This document shows positions 1-7,935 of a stretch of DNA of 64,000 bases, piece after piece. This stretch comes from SKUL01 sp964487545 (GTDB lineage Bacteria > Bacteroidota > Bacteroidia > Flavobacteriales_D > SKUL01). The translations under genes and the position numbers were made by a program. The notes under the pieces were generated by a model. It made no database searches and was not told the DNA's origin. It saw only the letters and a program-made list of their open reading frames with translations. Within the stretch, counting starts at the first letter, position 1. Every line of letters begins with the position of its first letter. Where the stretch lies: the NCBI GenBank assembly GCA_964487545.1, contig CAZARI010000005.1:55448-119447 (forward strand), in the 5' to 3' direction.

Positions 1-1033
1 TTTCGATTCGTAAGTGTGGGTTGCCATCGAGCACACCGTAACACGCGCGCGTCCACCGGTAAATGGAGCTGTTAAATACATTTAGATTTCGGAGGTGGTG
101 ACCCATGTTTTCTGAATCGTTTTCACTGGGCTGTTGACCATCGTATTCGAGGAATATTTTAAACTTGGCGAGATCATCTTCAAATATCTCTATCACAGAA
201 TCTTTTACCCATTCATGTCCGAAAGGAACGCGCAGATGGGCCTCACGTAAATAATCGCTGTTTTCGCGCGTGTCGATGGCCTGCTGAAAAACGGCGATGC
301 GCGTTTCGTGCCACAATCGTTTGCCAAGGAGAATGGCCGAATTGGTACCGGCAGCCAGAACCGGAGCCGCTATGGCCTGAGCAAAGTTGTACTTGCCCAC
401 AAACTCGTCGGGATTGAGTTGATAGTGAATCTGAAAACTGGTGTTGCAGGCCTCAAACATGTTCGAGAAATCGGCCGTGCTCAGGTCGTCCACTCCGCTG
501 ATGCGAATGGGATAGTGTTTTTGCTTGAGCCACTGCATGGCAGCAATCATTGCTCGCGATCTTTCGTTTGGCGTAAGGTTGTCCAAATCGAGATCCATTT
601 TGCGAATGGTGGGCAGAATACCGGTCAGGATCAACTCGTAGTCCTCGTTAAATGTTTTGCTTCTACGGCGTGCGGTGTCAATCGCCTGTGTTAGTTCGGC
701 TTCCATGGCAGAAAAACAACGGCCAGTCAATACTTGCGGTGTCAGGTTAATTTCCAGATTGTATTGTGCCAGCTCGGTGGTGAATTTGGGGTCGTCAATG
801 CCTTTCAAAAAATCTTGAATCAACGGAATCGGACGATATCCTTCGTCGATGAAAACCAATTCTTGTTCTGCCCCGATTCGTGGTGTTTCGCGATTCAGAT
901 CACCATTCTCAATCATCTCCTGTAGCTTTTTCAAATCCTGTAGAATCAGATTAAAAGCCCGCTTCTGATCTTCTGGTTCCGTGACGAATTTTACGCTTTT
1001 CGCGCCCATAGACAACGTGTTATCATTTTCCAT
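1..1033 (-). CDS. GCS2-like glutamate-cysteine ligase family protein (3' part cut off by window edge)
   Basis: The reading frame opens at an ATG (1033) and stays open to base 1, giving about 344 residues without a stop, so the C-terminal part lies outside the window. The motif GAEQELVFID (residues 54-63) matches the metal/glutamate-binding G-x-E-x-E start of the GCS2 carboxylate-amine ligase fold. The segments LGKRLWHETRIAVF and NPHLRIE further support this family. GCS2 enzymes join glutamate, or another carboxylate, to an amine such as cysteine; the substrate here is not determined. Related Bacteroidota proteins can carry extra C-terminal domains, which cannot be checked here. A weak -7-like box (TAGCTTTT, minus strand) lies 9 nt before the start. 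Confidence 0.75.
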   Translation of the reverse strand, partial: MENDNTLSMGAKSVKFVTEPEDQKRAFNLILQDLKKLQEMIENGDLNRETPRIGAEQELVFIDEGYRPIPLIQDFLKGIDDPKFTTELAQYNLEINLTPQVLTGRCFSAMEAELTQAIDTARRRSKTFNEDYELILTGILPTIRKMDLDLDNLTPNERSRAMIAAMQWLKQKHYPIRISGVDDLSTADFSNMFEACNTSFQIHYQLNPDEFVGKYNFAQAIAAPVLAAGTNSAILLGKRLWHETRIAVFQQAIDTRENSDYLREAHLRVPFGHEWVKDSVIEIFEDDLAKFKIFLEYDGQQPSENDSENMGHHLRNLNVFNSSIYRWTRACYGVLDGNPHLRIE

Positions 1034-1271
1034 TTATCATCTAAAAGCTATGCCAATCGGTTTTTTTGGCTATGAATCAAGGTGTTAGTTGTGACGGAGG
1101 CCAGGCCTTTGCACGGTATCTCAGCAGTAGTGGTACGTTTTGGGGAAAATTATGCGCAGTTTCGCGGTGAACAACAAAGTTTAAAAAGACCACTTGCTGT
1201 GCAACCAGTCTTTTCTTTATATTTTGTAGTCCAATAGAATCGAGATTGAAAATTTTCAAAAAATATACTTA

Positions 1272-2303
1272 ATGATGACACCCAGCACCAAAGCGTTTAT
1301 CGAAGCATTGCCAAAAGCCGAACTACATCTGCACATCGAAGGTTCGTTTGAGCCCGAATTGATGTTTGAAATTGCCGAACGCAACCAAAAGAAAATTCCT
1401 TTTCGCTCGGTTGAGGAGGTAAAACAGGCTTATAAATTCAATAACCTACAAGAGTTCCTCGATATCTATTACGCTGGAGCCAATGTGTTGCTTAAAGAGC
1501 AGGACTTTTACGACCTGACCATGGCCTACCTTCAAAAAGTGAAATCGGAGAATCTAGTGCATACCGAAGTGTTTTTCGATCCGCAAACCCACACCGACAG
1601 AGGTGTTCCGTTTGATGTGGTGATCAATGGAATCCATCAGGCGCTGGATGACGGCCGAAAGGAGCTCGGTATTTCCTATCGGTTGATCATGTCTTTTTTG
1701 CGACACCTTGACGAAGCCTCGGCGTTTAACACCTTGCAACAGGCCCGGCCATACCGATCGCTGATTGAGGGTGTGGGATTGGATTCGTCCGAGTTGGGTA
1801 ATCCGCCCTCCAAATTTCAGCGGGTATTTGCTGCTGCGGCGGATGAAGGCTATAAGCTCGTTGCTCATGCCGGTGAAGAAGGACCGGCAGAATATATTTA
1901 CGAGGCGCTCGACCTGCTCAAGATCTGCCGAATCGATCACGGAAACCGCTCGCTGGATGACCCCCAACTGGTGAAACGCCTGATTAAAGAAGGTATGGCA
2001 TTAACGCTGTGCCCCTTGTCTAATAAGGCCCTGCAAGTGGTTCCCGATCTGAGCAATCACCCGGTAAAGTCCATGATGGATCAGGGAATGTTGGTGACCA
2101 TCAATTCTGACGATCCGGCGTACTTTGGCGGGTATATGAACGCCAACTATTTTGCCGTTGCCGAAGCACTCGATTTATCGCGCGAAGACATCGCCGAACT
2201 GGCCCGAAACGCTTTTCGCGCAAGTTGGTTGAGCAATGAAGAAAAAGAAATGCGAATCCGCGAGGTAGATTTGTGTTTGGACACCCACGCGGCAACTGCG
2301 TAA
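1272..2303 (+). CDS. add: adenosine/adenine deaminase
   Basis: Zn-dependent purine deaminase of the amidohydrolase superfamily, 343 residues, normal family length. Visible metal and catalytic motifs are HLHIEG (H19, H21), HAGEEGP (H199, catalytic E202) and NSDDPAYFGG (D280/D281). The combination HAGEEGP plus DDPAYFGG resembles adenine deaminase type 2 (fungal AAH1-like) rather than classical adenosine deaminase, so adenine may be the real substrate; this is an inference from motif type. Two adjacent ATGs (1272 and 1275) could start the protein. It is followed after 4 nt by the EEP-family gene, so the two are probably cotranscribed. Confidence 0.88.
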   Translation: MMTPSTKAFIEALPKAELHLHIEGSFEPELMFEIAERNQKKIPFRSVEEVKQAYKFNNLQEFLDIYYAGANVLLKEQDFYDLTMAYLQKVKSENLVHTEVFFDPQTHTDRGVPFDVVINGIHQALDDGRKELGISYRLIMSFLRHLDEASAFNTLQQARPYRSLIEGVGLDSSELGNPPSKFQRVFAAAADEGYKLVAHAGEEGPAEYIYEALDLLKICRIDHGNRSLDDPQLVKRLIKEGMALTLCPLSNKALQVVPDLSNHPVKSMMDQGMLVTINSDDPAYFGGYMNANYFAVAEALDLSREDIAELARNAFRASWLSNEEKEMRIREVDLCLDTHAATA

Positions 2304-2307
2304 ACCA

Positions 2308-3369
2308 ATGGAATGGCTGCTCATCATCCTGTGGGTGCTATCGGGTCTTGCTGTGCTGATGACCCTAACACCACTGCTCAAATGGGATGTTTGGTGGGTG
2401 CGCGTTTTTGATTTTCCACGGTTGCAAATAGCTGCGCTGCAATTAACCTTGCTGGTGGCGATGTTGTTTTTTGCCGATGATTCGACCTTGCAGTGGTGGT
2501 ATATTTTGTGGTTGATGCTGGCCGCCGGCTCGGTGTATCAGATGCTCAAAATTTTCCGCTACACGCCGCTCGCTCCGGTGCAGGTCAAAAAGTTTCGCGG
2601 CTCGGCCGGAGACAATGCCATCGCCTTATTGGTGAGCAATGTTTTGAGTTCCAATAGAAAATCCGATCTGCTGTTGCAGGCCATCCGGCGCGAAAATCCC
2701 GATCTGGTGCTCACACTCGAGTCGGATCAGTGGTGGGAAAATCAACTCAGTGTGCTGCAAAACGAATATCCGCATTGCGTGGAAGTTCCGCTCGAAAACC
2801 GCTACGGTATGCACCTCTATTCAAAACTCGAATTGGAAAACCCAACGGTAAAATTCTTGCTCGAAGAGGACGTTCCTTCGATTCACACACGAGTAAAACT
2901 TCGATCGGGCCGATCCGTTCGCATGCACTGTTTACATCCAAAGCCCCCCAGTCCCACCGAAAGTAAAAGCGCCACCAATCGCGACGCCGAGTTGCTGATT
3001 GTGGCGCGAGAAGTAGAAGGACGAGAGGAGAGTATCCTCGTATTTGGCGATTTAAATGACGTGGCCTGGTCGTACACAACGCGCCTGTTTCAAAAGATCA
3101 GCAATCTGCTCGATCCGCGTATTGGCCGTGGGTTTTTCAACACTTTTAACGCAAATCATCTGCTGTTGCGTTGGCCGCTCGACCATATTTTTCACTCGTC
3201 CGATTTTGCGCTGATCGATATTCGACGACTCGAACATATCGGCTCCGACCATTTTCCAATTTACGCCAAACTCTGCTACCATCCGGATGTAGAAAGCCGG
3301 CACGACGAACCCGATGCCGATCGCGAAGAGGAGCGCGAAGCCGCGGAAAAAATGGCGAAAGCAAAATGA
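2308..3369 (+). CDS. membrane-anchored endonuclease/exonuclease/phosphatase (EEP) family protein
   Basis: 353 residues. The N-terminus holds about three hydrophobic segments (roughly residues 2-20, 33-52, 57-77). A cytoplasmic or periplasmic EEP domain follows from about residue 100. EEP-type catalytic signatures are visible: SNVL near 112, LTLESDQWW (metal-binding Glu), VFGDLNDVAW (D-x-N) and the terminal GSDHFP (catalytic SDH). The family hydrolyses phosphodiester or phosphomonoester bonds in nucleic acids or lipids; the substrate here is unknown. The C-terminal tail is acidic and Glu/Lys-rich. It starts 4 nt after the deaminase stop. Confidence 0.8.
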   Translation: MEWLLIILWVLSGLAVLMTLTPLLKWDVWWVRVFDFPRLQIAALQLTLLVAMLFFADDSTLQWWYILWLMLAAGSVYQMLKIFRYTPLAPVQVKKFRGSAGDNAIALLVSNVLSSNRKSDLLLQAIRRENPDLVLTLESDQWWENQLSVLQNEYPHCVEVPLENRYGMHLYSKLELENPTVKFLLEEDVPSIHTRVKLRSGRSVRMHCLHPKPPSPTESKSATNRDAELLIVAREVEGREESILVFGDLNDVAWSYTTRLFQKISNLLDPRIGRGFFNTFNANHLLLRWPLDHIFHSSDFALIDIRRLEHIGSDHFPIYAKLCYHPDVESRHDEPDADREEEREAAEKMAKAK

Positions 3370-3491
3370 TGATTTCTCACTGAAACAGCATGACCCAAAG
3401 GCTGAAATGCGTATTTTCAGGAGATGAAACAGAAGAACAAGGTGGAAGACACCGTGGACGGCACAGCGGTGAAAATTTATTCGTGTAGCTT

Positions 3492-4643
3492 ATGAAATCA
3501 GGCTCGGAAAGTAGGGGCAGAAGATGGACGCCACCGGCCATTGCTGCTGTGGTGGGTATTGTTATGTTGCTGATTATAGGTTTGGTATATGATGTTTTTT
3601 TGAGAGATCGGGTTATCGAACTTTCCGAAGAAAAACTGTCGGAGCTGCTGAACATGAATGTGAAATTTGACCATTATGAATTTATCGATGGCGCTTCACT
3701 CGAAGTCAGTGGGCTGCACATTGAGTCGCCGTATGCAAGGGAAGATTATCAACAAGTGAACGACTACCATACCGATTGGATTAGCGCCAGAATTGGACGA
3801 ATTCGTTTATCGGATTTCAGCTACGAGCGCCTGATCAAAAACAGCGAATGTTCGGCGTCCAAGGTCATTATCGACTCGGTGACCGTGCAGGTTTATCGCG
3901 ATAAAACCATTCCCAATCCGCCCTTTGTGCACAAAGAACTGCCGGCATCTCTATTGCGCGCCATTGGTGGCTCGGTGAGCGTTGATACTATTTTGATCAG
4001 CCACGTCAATATTGTGTATGAAGAGCGTACCCATCACTCCGAAAAACCCGGCAAAATTTCATTCAACAACCTCTCGGCCGAGTGCTATCACCTCACCAAC
4101 GACGCCGAACGCCTGGCGCTCAACCCGTATTTTGTGATCACCGGCAGGGCTAACGTGCAGGATAAGGCACAGCTCACTGCCAACATCCGTTTTGACCTGA
4201 GCAGCGAAAATGATGCATTTACCATGACGGCCAGCGCGCAACCTTTTGATGCGCAGATCCTCAATCCTGTGATTACAGGCGTTTTGCCTGCACGCATCAC
4301 CGGTGGTGCTGTGAAAGCACTGCAAATAGAGGTTGACGCCAACGATGATCGCGCCACTGGGACTTTGGTATTTGAGTATTCGGGAATGCAGTTCGAACTG
4401 CTCGATACCGACGGCGAGTCGAAGTCGTGGCTGGTCAATTTGGCCGGCAAAGCCATGACGCGAAACGAAAATTTACGTTCCGAAAACAACTTTCGTGAGG
4501 GAGTGGTTGATTTTAGCCGCCGCAAAGACCGCTTTATCTTTAACTACTGGTGGAACAGCCTAAAAAGCGGAATTGTGGATGTGATGGTGAGCGACGCGGG
4601 AAAGTTGCTGAAATTAGATGAGAAGGCTGCAGCCACAGATTAA
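3492..4643 (+). CDS. AsmA-like membrane-anchored envelope protein, function unknown
   Basis: 383 residues with one N-terminal transmembrane helix (about residues 15-36) followed by a long, beta-rich, presumably periplasmic region. The pattern (signal anchor, then segments such as DGASLEVSGLHIES and SVDTILISHVNIVYEE describing repeated strand units) is typical of AsmA/DUF748-type proteins, which have been linked to lipid transport in the envelope. This is a fold-level guess only. There is a 122-nt gap to the EEP gene, and none of the downstream genes are tightly coupled. Confidence 0.6.
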   Translation: MKSGSESRGRRWTPPAIAAVVGIVMLLIIGLVYDVFLRDRVIELSEEKLSELLNMNVKFDHYEFIDGASLEVSGLHIESPYAREDYQQVNDYHTDWISARIGRIRLSDFSYERLIKNSECSASKVIIDSVTVQVYRDKTIPNPPFVHKELPASLLRAIGGSVSVDTILISHVNIVYEERTHHSEKPGKISFNNLSAECYHLTNDAERLALNPYFVITGRANVQDKAQLTANIRFDLSSENDAFTMTASAQPFDAQILNPVITGVLPARITGGAVKALQIEVDANDDRATGTLVFEYSGMQFELLDTDGESKSWLVNLAGKAMTRNENLRSENNFREGVVDFSRRKDRFIFNYWWNSLKSGIVDVMVSDAGKLLKLDEKAAATD

Positions 4644-4649
4644 GCCACA

Positions 4650-4807
4650 AGAGATAAGTCAAACAAGCGACTTTAATAAAACTGCCAGTAAACCACGACA
4701 TCAAAATCGCAGAAAACACCTTTATCGGTAATCTCGGTGGGGTGTCGTTGAGGTATTCGGGGCTAGCAGAAGTAGTGGTTTGGGGTGGGAAAGTGATGAA
4801 GGAGTAG
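4650..4807 (+). pseudogene. possible coding remnant without a start codon
   Basis: The 307-nt stretch between 4643 and 4950 contains no intact gene. One plus-strand frame is open from just after a TAA near 4652-4657 to the TAG at 4805-4807. It reads as a plausible protein tail including NHDIKIAENTFIGNLGG and LAEVVVWGGKVMKE, but has no ATG, GTG or TTG upstream in frame. It looks like the decayed 3' end of a gene; the source family is not recognised, and the signal is weak given only about 50 codons. Confidence 0.25.
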
Positions 4808-4949
4808 TAAGCGCAGGGGGGTTGATCTGCCAGTACTTGGCTACCTGTAACTTTTACAAATCATCTTAAAAATGGTGTAATAGCCCTCAGGGAAAATTGC
4901 GTCAACTTTGAATATACAAGTTAACGTATTCATACTTAATCCTACTACG

Positions 4950-5159
4950 ATGTCAAAAACAGACCGCACTCCACGCCCTGAGGCCTCCCGTTCGGGCAGA
5001 GATCAAAAAAACCCGGACAACGATCGCAATAAGCCTGCACCAGACCGACAACAGCGCGACCGTGAGAACCCCAGAAGCGAAAAAGAAACAGAACAAGCAC
5101 ACAATGAAAGCAACCGCGATCGTCAGGGGGGCGATCCGGCTTCACGACAAAGGCGATGA
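4950..5159 (+). CDS. small highly charged, intrinsically disordered protein
   Basis: 69 residues if started at the ATG at 4950. A TTG 14 codons upstream would give 83 residues but adds an unconvincing hydrophobic leader. The product is almost entirely Arg, Asp, Glu, Gln, Asn, Pro, Ser and Lys (for example RPEASRSGRDQKNPDNDRNK) with no hydrophobic core, so it cannot fold alone. Small proteins of this composition occur in Bacteroidota and are often stress- or nucleic-acid-associated, but no function can be assigned. A long hairpin lies 70 nt downstream. Confidence 0.5.
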   Translation: MSKTDRTPRPEASRSGRDQKNPDNDRNKPAPDRQQRDRENPRSEKETEQAHNESNRDRQGGDPASRQRR

Positions 5160-5231
5160 TTACTGAGGGTTGAAAACAGTGCGCGAAATGCGCCAAACGT
5201 GGCGATTTCGCTCACATTCTCGTCTTACATT

Positions 5232-5293
5232 AACAGCATGGTTTTACTGTATAACTGATCTCCTGGGTCAGCAGTAAAATCGTGCTGTTTTTG
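5232..5293 (+). terminator. long hairpin with T tract, candidate terminator
   Basis: AACAGCA (5232-5238) pairs with TGCTGTT (5283-5289), and TTTTACTG (5242-5249) pairs with CAGTAAAA (5272-5279), with small internal loops and a 22-nt apical loop. The right arm runs into a short T tract (5287-5292). It fits a terminator for the small gene ending at 5159. Confidence 0.5.
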
Positions 5294-5318
5294 TTTACCT
5301 CCCTAAACTGTGATTTAT

Positions 5319-5382
5319 GTAACAGCCCCCAAAATTTATATAACAGCATTTTCTTCCTTTTTCTGCATTCTTGTATAACAGC
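5319..5382 (+). repeat. direct repeats of TATAACAGC-like motif
   Basis: The 339-nt gap between 5159 and 5498 has no gene. After the hairpin, the motif recurs as GTAACAGC (5320-5327), TATAACAGC (5339-5347) and TATAACAGC (5374-5382). A related TTAACAGC is the left arm of the hairpin at 5230-5237. Spacing is irregular (about 20 and 35 nt). The repeats lie about 115-180 nt upstream of mlaE and could be protein-binding sites or relics. Confidence 0.4.
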
Positions 5383-5497
5383 CGCCCTCAGCAGATGCTC
5401 AGGCCTTTTTCAATAAGCAAAAAAACAAACGCTGATTGGGGGTACGATGTAAAGCCAAATCGTAATGCACCACCAAAAAGGAGGCTGAAGCATTTTA

Positions 5498-6274
5498 ATG
5501 AAAGTAGAAACAAAAATACCAGAATCGGTCTCGGGGTTCTTCCTTGAAGTGGGCAGTATATCGCGGTTTACCTTTCGGTTTTTAACGCAATGGTACCGCC
5601 GCCCGTGGGAGCTGTCTGAAATTGTCCGGCAAGCTTATCTCATCGGCTATCAATCGCTGGGACTGGTACTCATCACCTCGTTCATTATGGGCGTAGTACT
5701 CACCATTCAGTCGCGGCCCACTTTGGCCCATTTTGGTGCAGAATCTTGGTTGCCGGGCATGGTGTCTGTGTCCATAGTTCGCGAAATTGGCCCCATCATC
5801 ACAGCCCTGATCTGCGCCGGAAAAGTTGGCTCCGGCATCGGCGCCGAACTGGCATCCATGAAGGTCACCGAGCAAATCGACGCGATGGAAGTTTCCGGCA
5901 TCAATCCGTTCAAATACATTGTCAGCACCCGGGTTATCGCCGCCACACTAATGCTGCCGGTGCTGGTGGTTTTTTCTGATGCCATCGGATTGTTTGGCTC
6001 ATTTGTCGGTGTTAATATTCAATCGGATATGGGCTTCCGCTTTTTCATCGCACAGGCCATGGCTGCGCTCGATTTTATAGATGTATTTCCAGCTTTTATA
6101 AAAAGCTTCTTTTTCGGTCTGGCCATAGGAATTATCTCATGCTACAAAGGATACACCTCCAATAAAGGCACCGAAGGGGTGGGGCTGGCAGCCAATTCAG
6201 CAGTTGTATTAAGCCTGTTGTGCGTTTTTATTATTGACTTGGTAGCCGTTCAATTAGCTAGTTTTTTTGAATGA
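5498..6274 (+). CDS. mlaE: MlaE-family ABC lipid transporter permease
   Basis: 258-residue inner-membrane permease of the MlaE/YrbE family with about five to six hydrophobic segments. Family hallmarks include REIGPIITALICAGKVGSGIGAE (split here as REIGPIIT and AGKVGSGIGAE), TEQIDAMEVSGINP and the C-terminal GVGLAANSAVV. With MlaF and MlaD it forms the complex that moves phospholipids between inner and outer membranes to maintain outer-membrane asymmetry. An unusually good Shine-Dalgarno (AAGGAGG, about 5478-5484) precedes the ATG. It is the first gene of a tight mlaE-mlaF-mlaD operon. Confidence 0.93.
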   Translation: MKVETKIPESVSGFFLEVGSISRFTFRFLTQWYRRPWELSEIVRQAYLIGYQSLGLVLITSFIMGVVLTIQSRPTLAHFGAESWLPGMVSVSIVREIGPIITALICAGKVGSGIGAELASMKVTEQIDAMEVSGINPFKYIVSTRVIAATLMLPVLVVFSDAIGLFGSFVGVNIQSDMGFRFFIAQAMAALDFIDVFPAFIKSFFFGLAIGIISCYKGYTSNKGTEGVGLAANSAVVLSLLCVFIIDLVAVQLASFFE

Positions 6275-6275
6275 G

Positions 6276-7052
6276 ATGATGAAAACAGAATCAGAAATAG
6301 CAAGCGCATCGAAAGCCACCAAAGTGCAGCGCGAGAAAATTGTTGAAATGAAGCAGCTCAAAAAATCGTTTGGTGACAACCACGTTTTGCGCGACATTAA
6401 CCTGAACATCTATCGCGGAGAAAACCTGGTGGTGCTTGGCCAATCGGGCACCGGAAAGTCGGTAATGATAAAATGTCTGGTTCGCCTGCTGCAACACGAC
6501 GCCGGTGAGCTGCTGGTGTTTGACCAGGATGTTGCAGCGCTCGAAATGGATGAGCTCAACCAACTGCGCAAAAAACTGGGCTTTGTTTTTCAACATGCTG
6601 CCCTTTACGATTCTATGTCGGTTGAAGAAAACCTGAAATTTCCATTGCGGGATGTCGCCATGTCACCGAACGAAAAAGACCAACTGGTGTCGGAAGTACT
6701 GGCCAGTGTGAGTTTAGAAGAGGCCCGCAACCTAATGCCTGCAGAACTTTCGGGCGGAATGAGAAAACGTATCGGATTGGCGCGAACCATGATGCTCAAA
6801 CCCGAATTAATGCTCTACGACGAACCAACAGCCGGCCTCGATCCGATTAATGCTAAGGAAATCAGCAAACTCATTTTAACAATCCGCCAGCAAAATAAAA
6901 CCACCGGATTGATTATCACCCACGATATCGAATGTGCTAGAATTACGTCAGACCGCATAGTTGTACTCAATGAAGGAAAAGTGGTGGCAGAGGGGACTTT
7001 TAACGAACTGGAAAAATCGAGCGATCCCTGGGTGCGGTCATTTTTTGAATAA
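6276..7052 (+). CDS. mlaF: MlaF-family ABC transporter ATPase
   Basis: About 258 residues. I place the start at the ATG at 6276, one base after the mlaE stop; a TTG at 6267 overlapping mlaE is also possible. Walker A is GQSGTGKSV, the ABC signature is LSGGMRKRIGLAR and Walker B is LMLYDEPTAGLDP, followed by the H-loop ITHDIE. SGGMRKR is characteristic of the MlaF/Mce-type ATPases. It energises lipid transport by MlaE/MlaD. The first 25 residues are a poorly conserved charged extension. Confidence 0.93.
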   Translation: MMKTESEIASASKATKVQREKIVEMKQLKKSFGDNHVLRDINLNIYRGENLVVLGQSGTGKSVMIKCLVRLLQHDAGELLVFDQDVAALEMDELNQLRKKLGFVFQHAALYDSMSVEENLKFPLRDVAMSPNEKDQLVSEVLASVSLEEARNLMPAELSGGMRKRIGLARTMMLKPELMLYDEPTAGLDPINAKEISKLILTIRQQNKTTGLIITHDIECARITSDRIVVLNEGKVVAEGTFNELEKSSDPWVRSFFE

Positions 7053-7073
7053 AGAATTAAAAATTGAAGGGTC

Positions 7074-7829
7074 ATGAAAAACGAAGAAGGAAGCAAAATA
7101 AAACTGGGTCTATTTGTTACGCTGGCCGTGTTGTTGTTTGTAATCGCCATTTATTTCATCGGCAGCCGACAGTATATTTTCACGCCAACCATTTCGGTGA
7201 GTGCCGAATTTAAAGATGTGGCCGGATTGCAGGTAGGCAACAATGTGCGCATTTCTGGAATCAATATCGGTTCGGTAGAGCGCCTCGAAATCATTACCGA
7301 TAGCACCGTGAGGGTGGATATGGTGATCAGAAAAAACACACAGCAATTCATTAAAGCAAACGCCCGCGCTACCATTGGCAACGAAGGGCTCATGGGCAAC
7401 AAGGTCATCAATATTATTCCGGGCACAGGGAGCCACGTTATTGAAGCCAATGCACAACTTCAAAGCATCACCCCGGTTAGTGTCGATGACATCATGAACA
7501 ATCTGAACAAAACCATCGACTATGCCAGTATTGTGGCGTATGATATCTCCGAATTAACCGGCGGAATAAGAGAGGGTAGAGGCGCCATCGGAAAACTTTT
7601 TGTCGATACTACCTTTGCTCAAACGCTAGATGCAACCATAAAAAGTGCCGAATCGGCTGCCGAAGGGCTCAACGAAAATATGGAAGCCGCCAAAAGTAAT
7701 TTCTTACTGAGGGGCTATTTCAATAGAAAGGAGCGAGAGGAAGAAAAAGCGAGACAAGAAGCAGAAAAGAAACAAAAGGAAAAAGACCCAGATCAAGAGG
7801 AAAAGAAGAACGGGTTTTTGTGGTGGTAA
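7074..7829 (+). CDS. mlaD: MlaD-like MCE-domain protein
   Basis: 251 residues. An N-terminal transmembrane anchor (about residues 10-29) is followed by one MCE domain (about 38-118, with FKDVAGLQVGNNVRISGINIG and GNEGLMGNKVINI-type motifs), which forms the periplasmic hexameric lipid channel. A helical segment follows, then a strongly charged Lys/Glu tail (about 215-245) ending in FLWW. The single-MCE architecture corresponds to MlaD. It starts 21 nt after mlaF. Periplasmic MlaC or outer-membrane MlaA homologues are not in this window. Confidence 0.9.
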   Translation: MKNEEGSKIKLGLFVTLAVLLFVIAIYFIGSRQYIFTPTISVSAEFKDVAGLQVGNNVRISGINIGSVERLEIITDSTVRVDMVIRKNTQQFIKANARATIGNEGLMGNKVINIIPGTGSHVIEANAQLQSITPVSVDDIMNNLNKTIDYASIVAYDISELTGGIREGRGAIGKLFVDTTFAQTLDATIKSAESAAEGLNENMEAAKSNFLLRGYFNRKEREEEKARQEAEKKQKEKDPDQEEKKNGFLWW

Positions 7830-7935
7830 ACGCTCAAGTCTGCGCCCTGTTTTCAGTCCAGTCGGTATAAAAATTTCAATGTCTGTGTGAATTATATGTA
7901 AATTCGTGCAAAATGCTGCGTTATTAATCAGGATA

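Noticed and set aside
308..925. Two plus-strand frames of 128 and 63 codons
   Set aside because: They are shadows of the minus-strand GCS2-like gene, whose translation carries clear family motifs.
1077..1259. A 60-codon minus-strand frame upstream of the deaminase
   Set aside because: Short, no motif, and lies in the promoter region between divergent genes.
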